From: Angelakisella sp.
GTDB taxonomy: Bacteria > Bacillota > Clostridia > Oscillospirales > Ruminococcaceae
Length of the DNA stretch: 28,856 bases
Assembly (NCBI GenBank): GCA_013316495.1
Contig: WSMP01000009.1
Span: 1 to 28,856 of the forward strand
Direction of reading: 5' to 3'
Shown here piece by piece: positions 8,054 to 15,245 of the stretch. Under the pieces are notes generated by a model. It made no database searches and was not told the DNA's origin. It worked only from the letters and a program-made list of their open reading frames with translations. A program made the translations under genes and the position numbers. The stretch's first letter is position 1, and each line of letters opens with the position of its first letter.

Positions 8054-8093
8054 AAGAGCCTGTATTCAGAACCAATCTGGCCGGCTCTTTTTT
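8054..8093 (+). terminator. Terminator-like hairpin on the plus strand
   Basis: AAGAGCC (8054-8060) pairs with GGCTCTT (8083-8089) with an inner CCA/TGG pair, followed by six T. No plus-strand gene lies just upstream, so it may stop antisense transcription or be a folded segment between trmN6 and the GNAT gene. Confidence 0.35.
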
Positions 8094-8135
8094 CGCCCTG
8101 CTGTAAAACAGAGGGAAGGGGCAGGGGACAGCGCC

Positions 8136-8861
8136 TCACTTTCCGTAAAGCGCCAACACCTCTGGGGAAAATCCGCCCTCCGGGCGCTCCATCAAAAGGG
8201 GAGCTTCCACCTGGAGAAAGGGTTTTCCCCCTTTGCGCCCCTCCAGAAGAAAGAGCCAGGGAGGCTTGTCCCCCAGCTTTTGGACAAAGCGCAGGCGCTT
8301 TGGCTCCAGCCCCTCTTGCCGGAGGGCCTCCATGGTGTCGGGGAGGAACTGGGGCCGCCCGCAAAGGCAAAGCCGCCCCCCGAACTTCAGCAGCCGGGCG
8401 GCTGTTTTTGCAATGTCTGGCAGGGTGCAGGCCACCTGGTGCCGGGCTGCCAGCCGGTGGGGGGACTGGGCAGGGATGCCCCGGCCGGGGAGGGTGTAGG
8501 GCGGATTGCAGGCCACCACATCCAGGGAGGCCGGGGGGATGTCCTCCCTGTCCAGTTCCCGCAGGTCCCGGCACAGGGGGATGAAAATCTTCTCCAGGCC
8601 GTTTTCCCGGCAGGTGATGTCCATTTGCTTTGCCGCCTGCTCTAAAAGCTCCACCCCGTAGACGACAGCGGGCCGCCGCTCCTCCCGACGCAGCCATAGG
8701 ATGGGGATGATGCCGCAGCCGGAGCAAAGGTCGCAGGCCCGATCCCCCCGGCGCGCTTGGGCAAAGTCCGCCAGCAGAAAGGCGTCGGTGCCAAAGCGGT
8801 GCTCTTTGCTGATGCAAAGGCGCAAGGGACCGATTTCTTCAAAGGTAAGCTCCAATGCCAT
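8136..8861 (-). CDS. trmN6: tRNA1(Val) (adenine(37)-N6)-methyltransferase family protein
   Basis: A SAM-dependent N6-adenine methyltransferase of the TrmN6/YfiC family, 241 residues. SAM motif I is DLCSGCGIIPILW at about residues 38-50; the catalytic NPPY motif is in VVACNPPYTLPG near 106-117. The family modifies A37 of tRNA1(Val) in enterobacteria; in Firmicutes the target is inferred. The ATG at 8861 is chosen because AAAGGAGGG lies four bases upstream; an in-frame extension to 9059 runs through repeat DNA and has a low-complexity translation. A promoter with TGGACA and TATACT lies 60 bases upstream. It leads the trmN6-GNAT-rsmI cluster. Confidence 0.9.
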   Translation of the reverse strand: MALELTFEEIGPLRLCISKEHRFGTDAFLLADFAQARRGDRACDLCSGCGIIPILWLRREERRPAVVYGVELLEQAAKQMDITCRENGLEKIFIPLCRDLRELDREDIPPASLDVVACNPPYTLPGRGIPAQSPHRLAARHQVACTLPDIAKTAARLLKFGGRLCLCGRPQFLPDTMEALRQEGLEPKRLRFVQKLGDKPPWLFLLEGRKGGKPFLQVEAPLLMERPEGGFSPEVLALYGK

Positions 8862-8919
8862 GGACCCTCCTTTCTCCGGGGCAATACAAAAGGTAGAGAC
8901 CCGGCTGTTTTTCCAAACC

Positions 8920-8949
8920 AGTATAGCATATCTTCCTTTTTGCTGTCCA
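8920..8949 (-). promoter_or_regulatory. Promoter of trmN6
   Basis: Minus-strand TGGACA (8944-8949) is 18 bases from TATACT (8920-8925). The -35 directly abuts the repeat copy that begins at 8951. Confidence 0.6.
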
Positions 8950-8950
8950 T

Positions 8951-9063
8951 GCCGCCTTCTTTTTCTTCTTGCAAAAGAAGAAAAAGAAGCAAAAAGAAGA
9001 ATGACAAAAAGTTTCAATGACACAGCAAATTTAACAGAAAATCTGCGTGGTTTGGCCACTCCC
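8951..9063 (+). repeat. Polypyrimidine-hairpin repeat, long form, copy 1
   Basis: A 113-base element beginning with a perfect 15-bp hairpin, CTTCTTTTTCTTCTT (8956-8970) with AAGAAGAAAAAGAAG (8975-8989) around GCAA, then a conserved tail ending TGCGTGGTTTGGCC. It aligns to 22000-22113 with five substitutions and one indel. It lies between rpoN and the trmN6 promoter. Confidence 0.85.
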
Positions 9064-9080
9064 TTTTTTCACAGGGAAGG

Positions 9081-10412
9081 CTAGGCCCGCCGGTCCGTCG
9101 CCGAGCGGATGCTGCATTCGGCGCGATACTTCGCCACCGTGCGGCGGGAAAGCTCCAGACCGCTTTGTTCCAGGAGGCTTCGGAGAGACTCATCGCTGAG
9201 GGGGTGCTTGGGGTCCTCCTCCCGAATAAGCTGGAGGATGCGCCCCTTGACGCTTTCCCGCCCCACAGCGGGTTGGTTTTCCCCTTGGGAGCGCACCCCA
9301 GCGGAAAAGAAGTACTTCACCGGGAAGGTCCTCCGCGGGCAGCGGAGATATTTGCCGCTGGCCGCCCGGCTGACCGTGGATTCATGGACCCCCATTTCCT
9401 GGGCCGCCTGGCGCAGGGTGACAGCGGCCAGGTCTCCCCCCAGGAAGAAATTCCGCTGGAAGCGAAGGAGCTCTTCCCCCAGCTGGAGCATCGTCCTTTG
9501 GCGCTGCTCGATGGCGGCCATTACCCAGCGGGCCCGCTGTATCTTCTCCCGCAGATAGCTGCGCACCTCCGGGGATTCGGCGCTTTGGAGGTAGGATTTA
9601 TAATAGCCGCTGATGCTCACCTGGCCCCACAAGCGATGGTTGACGGTGACGGCAAGGCCCTTTTCCCCCTGGTGGACGGTGAGGTCCGGCAGAATATACT
9701 CGGCGGGGCTGCCATCCTGGCTCCCTGCAAGGGGGGAGGGGCGCAGGGTGGCGATGAGCTGGGCGCACTGGCGCACCGCCGCCAGCTCCAGCCCCAGGGC
9801 GGCGGCGATCTCCCGGTAACCGCCTTCCGCCAGCTGGGGCAGGAAGGAGGAGCAGATTTCGGTGAGGGCGGGGCTTAAAAGCCCCTGCTCCGCCAGCTGC
9901 CTTGTGAGGAATTCCCCCAGGTCCCGGCTCCCCACTCCAGGGGGCTCCAGGGCGCGGATGGTCCGCAGGGCGGTTTGGCAGGCGCCGGGGGAGCAGCGGA
10001 GCAGCTGGCAAAGCTCCAGGTCAGTGTAGGGGAGGAAGCCCCGGCTGTCGATGAGCTCCACCAGCCGTTCCGCCAGATCCAGGCGGCCGGCCCCCACCCC
10101 CAGGGAATAGAGCTGTTCCTTCAGGTCCTCCCGGTAGGTCCGCTCTTCTCCGGCAGCCGGTTCCCGGCGGGGGAAGGGCTCCTCCTCCCGGTAGACCCCG
10201 TCCTCCACCTGGGGCTGGCTTCCCTGGAGCCATTGGGCAATGTCCACCAAATCCCCCTGGCCGGGGGCAAAATCCACCTCCAAAAGGGGATTTTCCAGCT
10301 GCTCCTGCTCCAGGAATTCCCGCAGCTCCATGGTGTTCATCGCCAGCACCTCCAGGGCTTGGCGCTGGTTTAGGGTCATCATCTGTGTTTGGACCTGACG
10401 CTGCTCCAACAT
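9081..10412 (-). CDS. rpoN: RNA polymerase sigma-54 factor
   Basis: Sigma-54 directs polymerase to -24/-12 promoters that need an AAA+ enhancer-binding protein to open. The 443 residues show all regions: the Gln/Leu-rich activator-interacting domain (about 1-50, QTQMMTLNQRQALEVLAMNT), an acidic linker (about 55-95), the core-binding domain (about 100-230), and the DNA-binding region with a helix-turn-helix segment (RQAAQEMGVHESTVSRAASG near 330-349) and the RpoN box SRRTVAKYRAE near 423-433. No sigma-54 promoter or activator is seen in this window, so its regulon is elsewhere. An extended -10 promoter lies 26 bases before the start. Confidence 0.95.
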   Translation of the reverse strand: MLEQRQVQTQMMTLNQRQALEVLAMNTMELREFLEQEQLENPLLEVDFAPGQGDLVDIAQWLQGSQPQVEDGVYREEEPFPRREPAAGEERTYREDLKEQLYSLGVGAGRLDLAERLVELIDSRGFLPYTDLELCQLLRCSPGACQTALRTIRALEPPGVGSRDLGEFLTRQLAEQGLLSPALTEICSSFLPQLAEGGYREIAAALGLELAAVRQCAQLIATLRPSPLAGSQDGSPAEYILPDLTVHQGEKGLAVTVNHRLWGQVSISGYYKSYLQSAESPEVRSYLREKIQRARWVMAAIEQRQRTMLQLGEELLRFQRNFFLGGDLAAVTLRQAAQEMGVHESTVSRAASGKYLRCPRRTFPVKYFFSAGVRSQGENQPAVGRESVKGRILQLIREEDPKHPLSDESLRSLLEQSGLELSRRTVAKYRAECSIRSATDRRA

Positions 10413-10437
10413 AGGCGCTTCCCCCTTTTATGGTGCC

Positions 10438-10446
10438 ATTATAACA
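10438..10446 (-). promoter_or_regulatory. Extended -10 promoter of rpoN
   Basis: The minus strand reads TGTTATAAT, a TGn extended -10 with consensus TATAAT (10438-10443). No clear -35 is present, as expected for extended -10 promoters. Repeat sequence begins about ten bases upstream. Confidence 0.6.
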
Positions 10447-10454
10447 CAAAACCG

Positions 10455-11170
10455 CCCAGGACTCCAGGCAGTGGCCGGGATTTTTAAAAGAGGTAAAGCT
10501 GAAAACCCTCGCCCTGCTGCTCTCAAAAACATCCCACCGGCGTACCGCCGGTGTCACGCCCTCCGGGGTGCCCCCGGTGTCTCGCCCTACCCGGCCGGCG
10601 CAGGGACCTTCTGCGGAAGGTCCGGGGAGCCCTAGCGGTCCGCTAATGCGTCCCAACGGGCTCCGCTGCGCCTCACGGGGGGACCAGTCCCCCCATGTAC
10701 CCCCCTGCCCTCCGGGGGGGGCTTGGAGGGAAAGGCTCGTTTCTTGCACAGGGGCCGAAGGCCAGTAAAGTTTCGGTCAAGCCTTTTCAAAGGCCGGGCG
10801 AAGCCCGCGTGCCCGAAGGGACGCGAAGCGGCCCGTTAGGGCTGCAGTTTCCAAAGGCGGCGCCTTTGGTCGCTCCCCGCAGGGAGCGAAATGCTTTTCC
10901 GAAGGGAGCCTTTTCTTTGCTTCTTTCTTTTTGCGATACAAAAAGAAAGAAGGAAGCCCCCCGCCCTACACCGAGGGCGGCACCCTGGACGAGGAGCGGC
11001 GGGTCTTTTGGTGACAAACGGCGGCAGCCGTTTGGAGCTGAAAAGCCCGACGGGCCGGTACCAGGGGGCCGCACGGGCTGCCCATCAAAAACACCCCAGT
11101 GGGGTGTTTTTGAGAGCAGTGGTAGCGCAGGGACCTTCTGCGGAAGATCCCTGCACCTAGGGGAACCCCA
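10455..11170. repeat. Mosaic intergenic repeat region B
   Basis: About 700 bases of repeat modules, with no credible gene in 10413-11424. Short units of the form GCCGGTGTCACGCCC lie at 10540-10590 as two tandem variants. CGTGCCCGAAGGGACGCGAA begins at 10809. A 14-bp hairpin of TTCTTTC/GAAAGAA type is at 10920-10952. The 149-base core copy 2 follows. GCAGGGACCTTCTGCGGAAG occurs near 10600 and again in the hairpin at about 11129-11156. Order and orientation of the modules differ from region A, which points to rearrangement of shared parts. Confidence 0.82.
10971..11119 (+). repeat. 149-base conserved repeat core, copy 2
   Basis: Gap-free match to 3097-3245 with seven substitutions. The terminal hairpin here is CAAAAACACCCCA / GGGGTGTTTTTG. 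Relative to copy 1 a T-A pair has become C-G by paired change on both arms. The AAACGGC/GCCGTTT stem is unchanged and only its loop varies. Confidence 0.85.
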
Positions 11171-11251
11171 CAAGGAAAAAGGCAAAAAGTATCCCAAGGG
11201 TCTTTTATTCCGGCGCTAAAAATGGTATATTAAATAATGTATCATAATAGG

Positions 11252-11385
11252 GGACTGTTTTGGACCGCCCTGGGGGCGAAAACAGTCCTCCTGAGACCGG
11301 CCCCTCCGGAAAACGGAGCAAACAAGGAGGCCGGCTTTAGCCGCAAGGAGCAAAGGCAGACGGCCGGGATTTTCCCGGCTGTCTG
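11252..11385 (+). promoter_or_regulatory. Structured leader with three successive hairpins upstream of the Nudix gene
   Basis: Hairpin 1: GGACTGTTTT (11252-11261) with AAAACAGTCC (11279-11288), capped by CGCCC/GGGCG. Hairpin 2: CCGGCC (11297-11302) with GGCCGG (11329-11334) enclosing CTCCG/CGGAG. Hairpin 3: 13 bp, CAGACGGCCGGGA (11357-11369) with TCCCGGCTGTCTG (11373-11385), including one G-U. None has a following T run, so they are not plain terminators. An A/T-rich segment at 11215-11250 may hold the promoter. I recognise no known riboswitch class. Confidence 0.5.
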
Positions 11386-11424
11386 GAAAGCGGCGGCAGA
11401 AATGGAATAAAGGATGGAAGCGAT

Positions 11425-11907
11425 ATGAAACGGGAGAAATCCTGCGGAGCTTTGGTGGTCCGCAAAAATGGAGAGAACTACGACCTGGTGCTGCTGCGCC
11501 ACCGCTTTGGAGGACATTGGTCCTTCCCCAAAGGCCATGTGGAGGCGGGGGAGACGGAGCGGCAAACCGCCCTGCGGGAGGTGAAGGAGGAAACCGGCCT
11601 CACCATCCGCCTTTATGACGGGTTCCGGGAGAGCGTGGAATACTTTCCCCAGGCAGGGGTGAAGAAGCAGGTGGTCTACTTCCTGGGGGAGGCCCTTGGG
11701 GATGAGCTGGTGCGCCAGGAGGAGGAAATCAGCGAGCTTCGGTGGGCCCCCCTGTTGGAGGCGGGGGAGCTGGTGACCTTTGCCAACGATAAGCGGCTTA
11801 TCCGCCTGGCGAAAAAGCGCCTGGGGGTCCTCTGCGATTCCCCGGCCCCCCGGCGGCCGGTACGCCGTCCCCGGCGCAAGCCAAAGGGCGCGCGCCGCCC
11901 AAAGTAA
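11425..11907 (+). CDS. Nudix hydrolase, Ap4A hydrolase-like
   Basis: A 160-residue Nudix pyrophosphohydrolase. The Nudix box is complete, GHVEAGETERQTALREV then KEETGL, at about residues 38-60, preceded by GGHWSFPK as in bis(5'-nucleosyl)-tetraphosphatases of the MutT family. The likely substrates are dinucleoside polyphosphates or damaged nucleotides; this is inferred from family only. The last 25 residues form an unusual Arg/Pro-rich basic tail beyond the normal Nudix end, which may bind nucleic acid. The trkH start lies 13 bases after its stop, so the two are probably cotranscribed. Confidence 0.88.
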   Translation: MKREKSCGALVVRKNGENYDLVLLRHRFGGHWSFPKGHVEAGETERQTALREVKEETGLTIRLYDGFRESVEYFPQAGVKKQVVYFLGEALGDELVRQEEEISELRWAPLLEAGELVTFANDKRLIRLAKKRLGVLCDSPAPRRPVRRPRRKPKGARRPK

Positions 11908-11920
11908 GGGGGGAGGAGCC

Positions 11921-13297
11921 ATGTTTAACCGCCCGGTGGCCGGGGTGGGCAAGGGGAACCTGGCCCAGAACCCCGCCCGCACCATCTGCCTGAGCTTTCT
12001 GCTCATCATCGGGGTGGGCACCCTGCTGCTTATGCTGCCCTTTTCCGCCAGGGACGGGGGCTTTACCCCTTTGCCGGATGCCCTCTTTACCGCCACCTCC
12101 GCCACCTGCGTCACCGGCCTGGTGGTTTACGACACCTGGAGCCACTGGTCCGGCCTGGGGCAGGGGATTATCCTAGCCCTGATACAAATTGGCGGCCTGG
12201 GCCTTGTGACCATGGGGGCCTTCTTTAACGTCCTGGTGGGGCGGCGGATGGGCCTGCGGGCCGCCGACCTGGCCAAGGAATCGGTAAACAGCGATTCCTT
12301 CGCCGGGGTGCGCCATCTGGTGCGCACCGTTATCCTGGGCACCTTTCTGGTGGAGCTTTTAGGGACGGCGCTGCTGGCGATTACCTTTGTACCCCGGCTG
12401 GGGCTGCGGGAGGGTCTGGCCGCCTCGGCCTTCACCTCGGTTTCCGCCTTCTGCAACGCCGGCTTTGACCTGATGGGCCGGGAGGGAACCCCCTTCGCCT
12501 CCCTCACCGCCTTCGCGGGGAATTGGCTTCTCACCCTGCCGGTGATGCTTCTTATTATCCTGGGGGGACTTGGCTTTGTGGTTTGGGATGACCTGCTGCG
12601 GTGGCGGAGGACCCGCACCGTCACCCTCCATACCAGCATCGTCCTGCGCCTTACCGCCACCCTGCTGCTGCTGGGGTTCTTCGGCTTTTTGGTGCTGGAA
12701 TGGCGCAACCCCGGCACCCTGGGCCCCCTCTCCCTTTTGGATAAAATTAACGCCGCCCTGTTCCATTCGGTAAGCTGCCGGACGGCCGGCTTTAACACCA
12801 TCGACCTGGCGGCCCTTACCCACCCGTCCAAGCTCCTGTCCGTCCTGCTGATGTTTTTGGGGGCGGCTCCGGCGGGGACCGGCGGCGGCGTCAAAATCAC
12901 CACGGTGGCGGTGGTGGTGATGACGGTGCGCTCCGTCCTGCGGGGGGAGGAGGATACCATCATCGGGCGGCGGAAGGTGGAAAAACAGGCGGTGTACCGG
13001 GCCTTGACCCTTGTCTCCATGGGTATCCTCATTGTGGTGGCCTCCACCCTGGCTATCACCTTTGCCATGGGAGATACATACAGCCCCATGGACGTCCTCT
13101 TTGAGGAGACCTCCGCCTTTGCCACGGTGGGGCTTTCGGTGGGTATCTCCTCCACCGCCGGCCTCCTGAGCCAGCTGGTGCTGATAGTCAATATGTTTTT
13201 GGGGCGGGTGGGGCTTCTCTCCCTGGCCCTGGCTTTGGCCATGAAGAGCGGCGGCACCAAGGAGGTGCTGCCGGAGGCCCGCATCATCATCGGGTAA
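11921..13297 (+). CDS. TrkH/KtrB family potassium uptake protein
   Basis: The 458-residue ion-conducting subunit of a Trk/Ktr potassium transporter, with four M1-P-M2 repeats. The four filter loops with their key glycines are visible: SATCVTGL near residue 61, SAFCNAGF near 176, SCRTAGFNT near 284, and SAFATVGLS near 397. A glycine-rich gate segment, GAAPAGTGGG, lies near 312-321. The length suits KtrB (about 450). ATG at 11921 is chosen because GGGGGGAGGAG lies just upstream; the earlier in-frame ATG at 11780 lies inside the Nudix gene. The regulatory RCK subunit KtrA/TrkA is not in the window. A strong terminator follows. Confidence 0.93.
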   Translation: MFNRPVAGVGKGNLAQNPARTICLSFLLIIGVGTLLLMLPFSARDGGFTPLPDALFTATSATCVTGLVVYDTWSHWSGLGQGIILALIQIGGLGLVTMGAFFNVLVGRRMGLRAADLAKESVNSDSFAGVRHLVRTVILGTFLVELLGTALLAITFVPRLGLREGLAASAFTSVSAFCNAGFDLMGREGTPFASLTAFAGNWLLTLPVMLLIILGGLGFVVWDDLLRWRRTRTVTLHTSIVLRLTATLLLLGFFGFLVLEWRNPGTLGPLSLLDKINAALFHSVSCRTAGFNTIDLAALTHPSKLLSVLLMFLGAAPAGTGGGVKITTVAVVVMTVRSVLRGEEDTIIGRRKVEKQAVYRALTLVSMGILIVVASTLAITFAMGDTYSPMDVLFEETSAFATVGLSVGISSTAGLLSQLVLIVNMFLGRVGLLSLALALAMKSGGTKEVLPEARIIIG

Positions 13298-13331
13298 AGG
13301 CCCCAAAATCTAAACAAATTGTAAACAAAAG

Positions 13332-13370
13332 TGTGATTGTGCTATTGGATGGCACAATCACATCTTTTTT
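13332..13370 (+). terminator. Intrinsic terminator after the potassium transporter gene
   Basis: An 11-bp stem, TGTGATTGTGC (13332-13342) with GCACAATCACA (13352-13362), followed by TCTTTTTT. A textbook terminator. Confidence 0.93.
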
Positions 13371-13422
13371 GCCCCTTAGGTGCAGGATATTTTATCCGAA
13401 AAAGAGAAAGGGGTGTTTTGTA

Positions 13423-13923
13423 ATGACAGATCTGTTGCAAAAGCTGGGGGAGGCGGCGGGACGAAGTAGCCCCGGCGCCTACGGAAGGTGGGGGGCCTGG
13501 TTTTCCGGCAGCCTGGCCCTTATGGGTACCGGCCTTTCCGCCCTGGTGGGGGGCTGGGACGGGCCAATAAAAGCCCTCCTGTTCTTTATGGCCTTCGATT
13601 TTCTCTCCGGCTTTGCCGCCGCCTGCCGGGAGCGCCGGGCGGACAGCCAGGTGATGCTTTGGGGCGGGGTAGGGAAGGTGATGCTCCTGCTGCTGGTGGC
13701 CGCCGGGGCGGTGCTGGATAGCCTTCTGGGCCTTTCGGAGCCCTACTGCCGCCTGGCGGTAATTTGGTTTTACATCGGGCGGGAGGGCCTTTCGGTGCTG
13801 GAAAACTACGGCAAGCTGGGGCTGCCCCTCCCCGCCTTCCTGGCCGGGATGCTGCGGCAGCTCCAGGAGCGGGGAGAAGGGGGACAGGGGGAGAATTTAC
13901 CGGGAGATGTTAAAATGAATTGA
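13423..13923 (+). CDS. Phage holin family protein (TcdE/Cph1-like)
   Basis: A 166-residue holin-like membrane protein of the phage_holin_4 (Cph1/TcdE) type. The motif block GGWDGPIKALLFFMAFDFLSG near residues 42-62 and the block GREGLSVLENYGKLGLPLP near 123-141 are characteristic. Three membrane segments are likely at about 24-42, 47-66 and 83-103, with a charged cytosolic tail. Holins open the membrane to let endolysins out; TcdE-type holins also release toxins. ATG at 13423 follows AAAGGGG; an in-frame extension upstream would run through the trkH terminator. A GH25 muramidase lies 510 bases downstream, so the pair looks like a lysis module without other phage genes. Confidence 0.85.
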   Translation: MTDLLQKLGEAAGRSSPGAYGRWGAWFSGSLALMGTGLSALVGGWDGPIKALLFFMAFDFLSGFAAACRERRADSQVMLWGGVGKVMLLLLVAAGAVLDSLLGLSEPYCRLAVIWFYIGREGLSVLENYGKLGLPLPAFLAGMLRQLQERGEGGQGENLPGDVKMN

Positions 13924-13948
13924 ACCGGGAAAAATAGTTTGCTATAAT
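13920..13948 (+). promoter_or_regulatory. Sigma-A promoter of the 14012 gene
   Basis: TTGAAC (13920-13925) is 17 bases from a perfect TATAAT (13943-13948). The -35 overlaps the holin stop codon. The downstream gene therefore has its own promoter inside the lysis module. Confidence 0.8.
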
Positions 13949-14011
13949 ACAGCTCTAAGCTATTTTGATGCTGTTCCTCCAGAACTCAAAACATTTTTAA
14001 GGAGCATTGCA

Positions 14012-14326
14012 ATGGGAATTACAGCGTTTTCAAATTCGGAAGAAGACCGCTTCAAGACCGTAGCCGAATACAAGGACTGCATCGCCAGGGGCGGCGAGGT
14101 TGTTTTTCTTTGGGAGCAGGTTGAATACGGCGTGGGCCTTGCCGATCCGCCGGATACCTGTAAGAACCCCGGAGAAAAGGCCCCTCCTCAATACTGTGTT
14201 GCCTATGCAGACGGCAGCCACGAAAAATGGTACAAAACGCCGGAGGACACCTTGGACTATAGGGTGGGGGAGGACCGCCTGGGGGATATTATTACCAAGG
14301 CGATTGTAACTTACCGCACCCTGTAA
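14012..14326 (+). CDS. Uncharacterised protein between holin and muramidase
   Basis: A 104-residue acidic soluble protein with no signal peptide. It begins with a short helix (FKTVAEYKDCIARGGEVVF at about residues 13-31), then strands, a YADGSHEKWYKTPEDTLDY segment near 64-82, and a closing helix-strand, GDIITKAIVTYRTL. The alternation suggests a small alpha-plus-beta fold. I recall similar clostridial hypothetical proteins but no function. AAGGAG lies seven bases before the ATG, and it has its own consensus promoter. It is lower in GC than the flanking genes. Confidence 0.75.
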   Translation: MGITAFSNSEEDRFKTVAEYKDCIARGGEVVFLWEQVEYGVGLADPPDTCKNPGEKAPPQYCVAYADGSHEKWYKTPEDTLDYRVGEDRLGDIITKAIVTYRTL

Positions 14327-14358
14327 ACCGGAGGAACCCGCCCCCAGCCCGATGGCAT

Positions 14359-14395
14359 AAGGATAGGAGGAGAAGAAATCCCCCTATCCTTTGTT
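14359..14395 (+). terminator. Weak terminator after the 14012 gene
   Basis: AAGGATAGG (14359-14367) pairs with CCTATCCTT (14383-14391), followed by TGTT. The T run is poor, so some readthrough into the muramidase gene is likely. Confidence 0.45.
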
Positions 14396-14435
14396 ACCAT
14401 GGAAGGAAAAGGGGGAGACGAAAGGAGACAGCAGG

Positions 14436-15182
14436 ATGAAAACAGGCTTTGATCTTTCCAGCCACCAGGGGGCGGTCCACTGGCGGCGGGTGGAGGCGGA
14501 TTTTGCCATGGTCCGGGCGGGATGGAGCTGGTACGAGGGGGGCATGAACATCGACCAGCGCTTTTTGGAAAATGTGGCGGGGGCCCAGGCCGCCGGTATC
14601 CCCTGGGGGACCTACCTCTACGCCTACGACAAAACCCCCGCGGCCGCGGTGAAGTCGGCGGACCGCCTGGCGGACCTTTTGGATCCCTTCCAAATCCCCT
14701 ATCCCGTGGCCTACGACTTTGAGGACAGCCAGTATCTCTCCACAGGCCGCAAGGCCAATACCGCCATCTGCGCCGCCTTTTTGGAGCGGCTCCAGGAGCG
14801 GGGGTATTACGCCATGCTCTATACCTACACCAACTTTGCCCTGGGCTTTTTGGAGATGGAGAGCCTGGCCCTCTACGACCTGTGGATTGCCGACTACACC
14901 GGCAAGGTGGGCTGGCCGGGGAAGTACGGCATGTGGCAGTACACCGGCTCCGGCACCCTTTCCGGCGTCACCGGGCCGGTGGACCTGGACCGGGCCTATA
15001 AGGACTACCCCGCCATTATCCAGGGGGCGGGCCTCAACGGCTTTGGCGCCCACCAGGGGGGCGGGGAGGACTGCGCCGCCCTCCGCCGGGAAAAGGAAGC
15101 ACTGGAGCAGCAAAAGGCGGCACTGGAAAAGCGGCTGGAGGAGATACACCAGCTGTCCCTCCCCGGCAACACTTCCCAGTAA
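14436..15182 (+). CDS. GH25 family muramidase (endolysin-like)
   Basis: A 248-residue glycoside hydrolase family 25 lysozyme that would cut the MurNAc-GlcNAc bond of peptidoglycan. Landmarks are GFDLSSHQG at residues 4-12 with the first acidic residue, the catalytic DFED of YPVAYDFEDSQY near 89-100, LYTYTNFALGF near 129-139, and DLWIADYTG near 148-156. The barrel ends near residue 200. The remaining 48 residues form a Glu/Lys/Gln coiled coil instead of a wall-binding repeat. There is no signal peptide, in keeping with holin-dependent export. ATG at 14436 follows AAAGGAG by eight bases. Confidence 0.93.
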   Translation: MKTGFDLSSHQGAVHWRRVEADFAMVRAGWSWYEGGMNIDQRFLENVAGAQAAGIPWGTYLYAYDKTPAAAVKSADRLADLLDPFQIPYPVAYDFEDSQYLSTGRKANTAICAAFLERLQERGYYAMLYTYTNFALGFLEMESLALYDLWIADYTGKVGWPGKYGMWQYTGSGTLSGVTGPVDLDRAYKDYPAIIQGAGLNGFGAHQGGGEDCAALRREKEALEQQKAALEKRLEEIHQLSLPGNTSQ

Positions 15183-15197
15183 ACAGCCCCAAAGGAA

Positions 15198-15240
15198 AAA
15201 AGGCTTCTCCCTTTTTTGGAAGGGAGGAGCCTTTTCTTTG
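15198..15240. terminator. Bidirectional terminator between muramidase and chemoreceptor remnant
   Basis: A 16-bp stem with one G-U: AAAAGGCTTCTCCCTT (15198-15213) with AAGGGAGGAGCCTTTT (15220-15235). T-rich tails follow on both strands (TTTTCTTT on plus, CCTTTTTTCC on minus). Confidence 0.88.
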
Positions 15241-15245
15241 CCCAT

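Noticed and set aside
8862..9059. N-terminal extension of TrmN6 to 9059
   Set aside because: It would translate a repeat copy and the promoter; a strong ribosome binding site supports the ATG at 8861.
10438..10446. Sigma-54 autoregulatory promoter at rpoN
   Set aside because: A TGGCAC string occurs, but no TTGC lies at the required spacing; a sigma-A extended -10 fits better.
11252..11385. c-di-AMP (ydaO), TPP, cobalamin, c-di-GMP or T-box riboswitch
   Set aside because: The conserved core motifs of these classes are not present in the leader.
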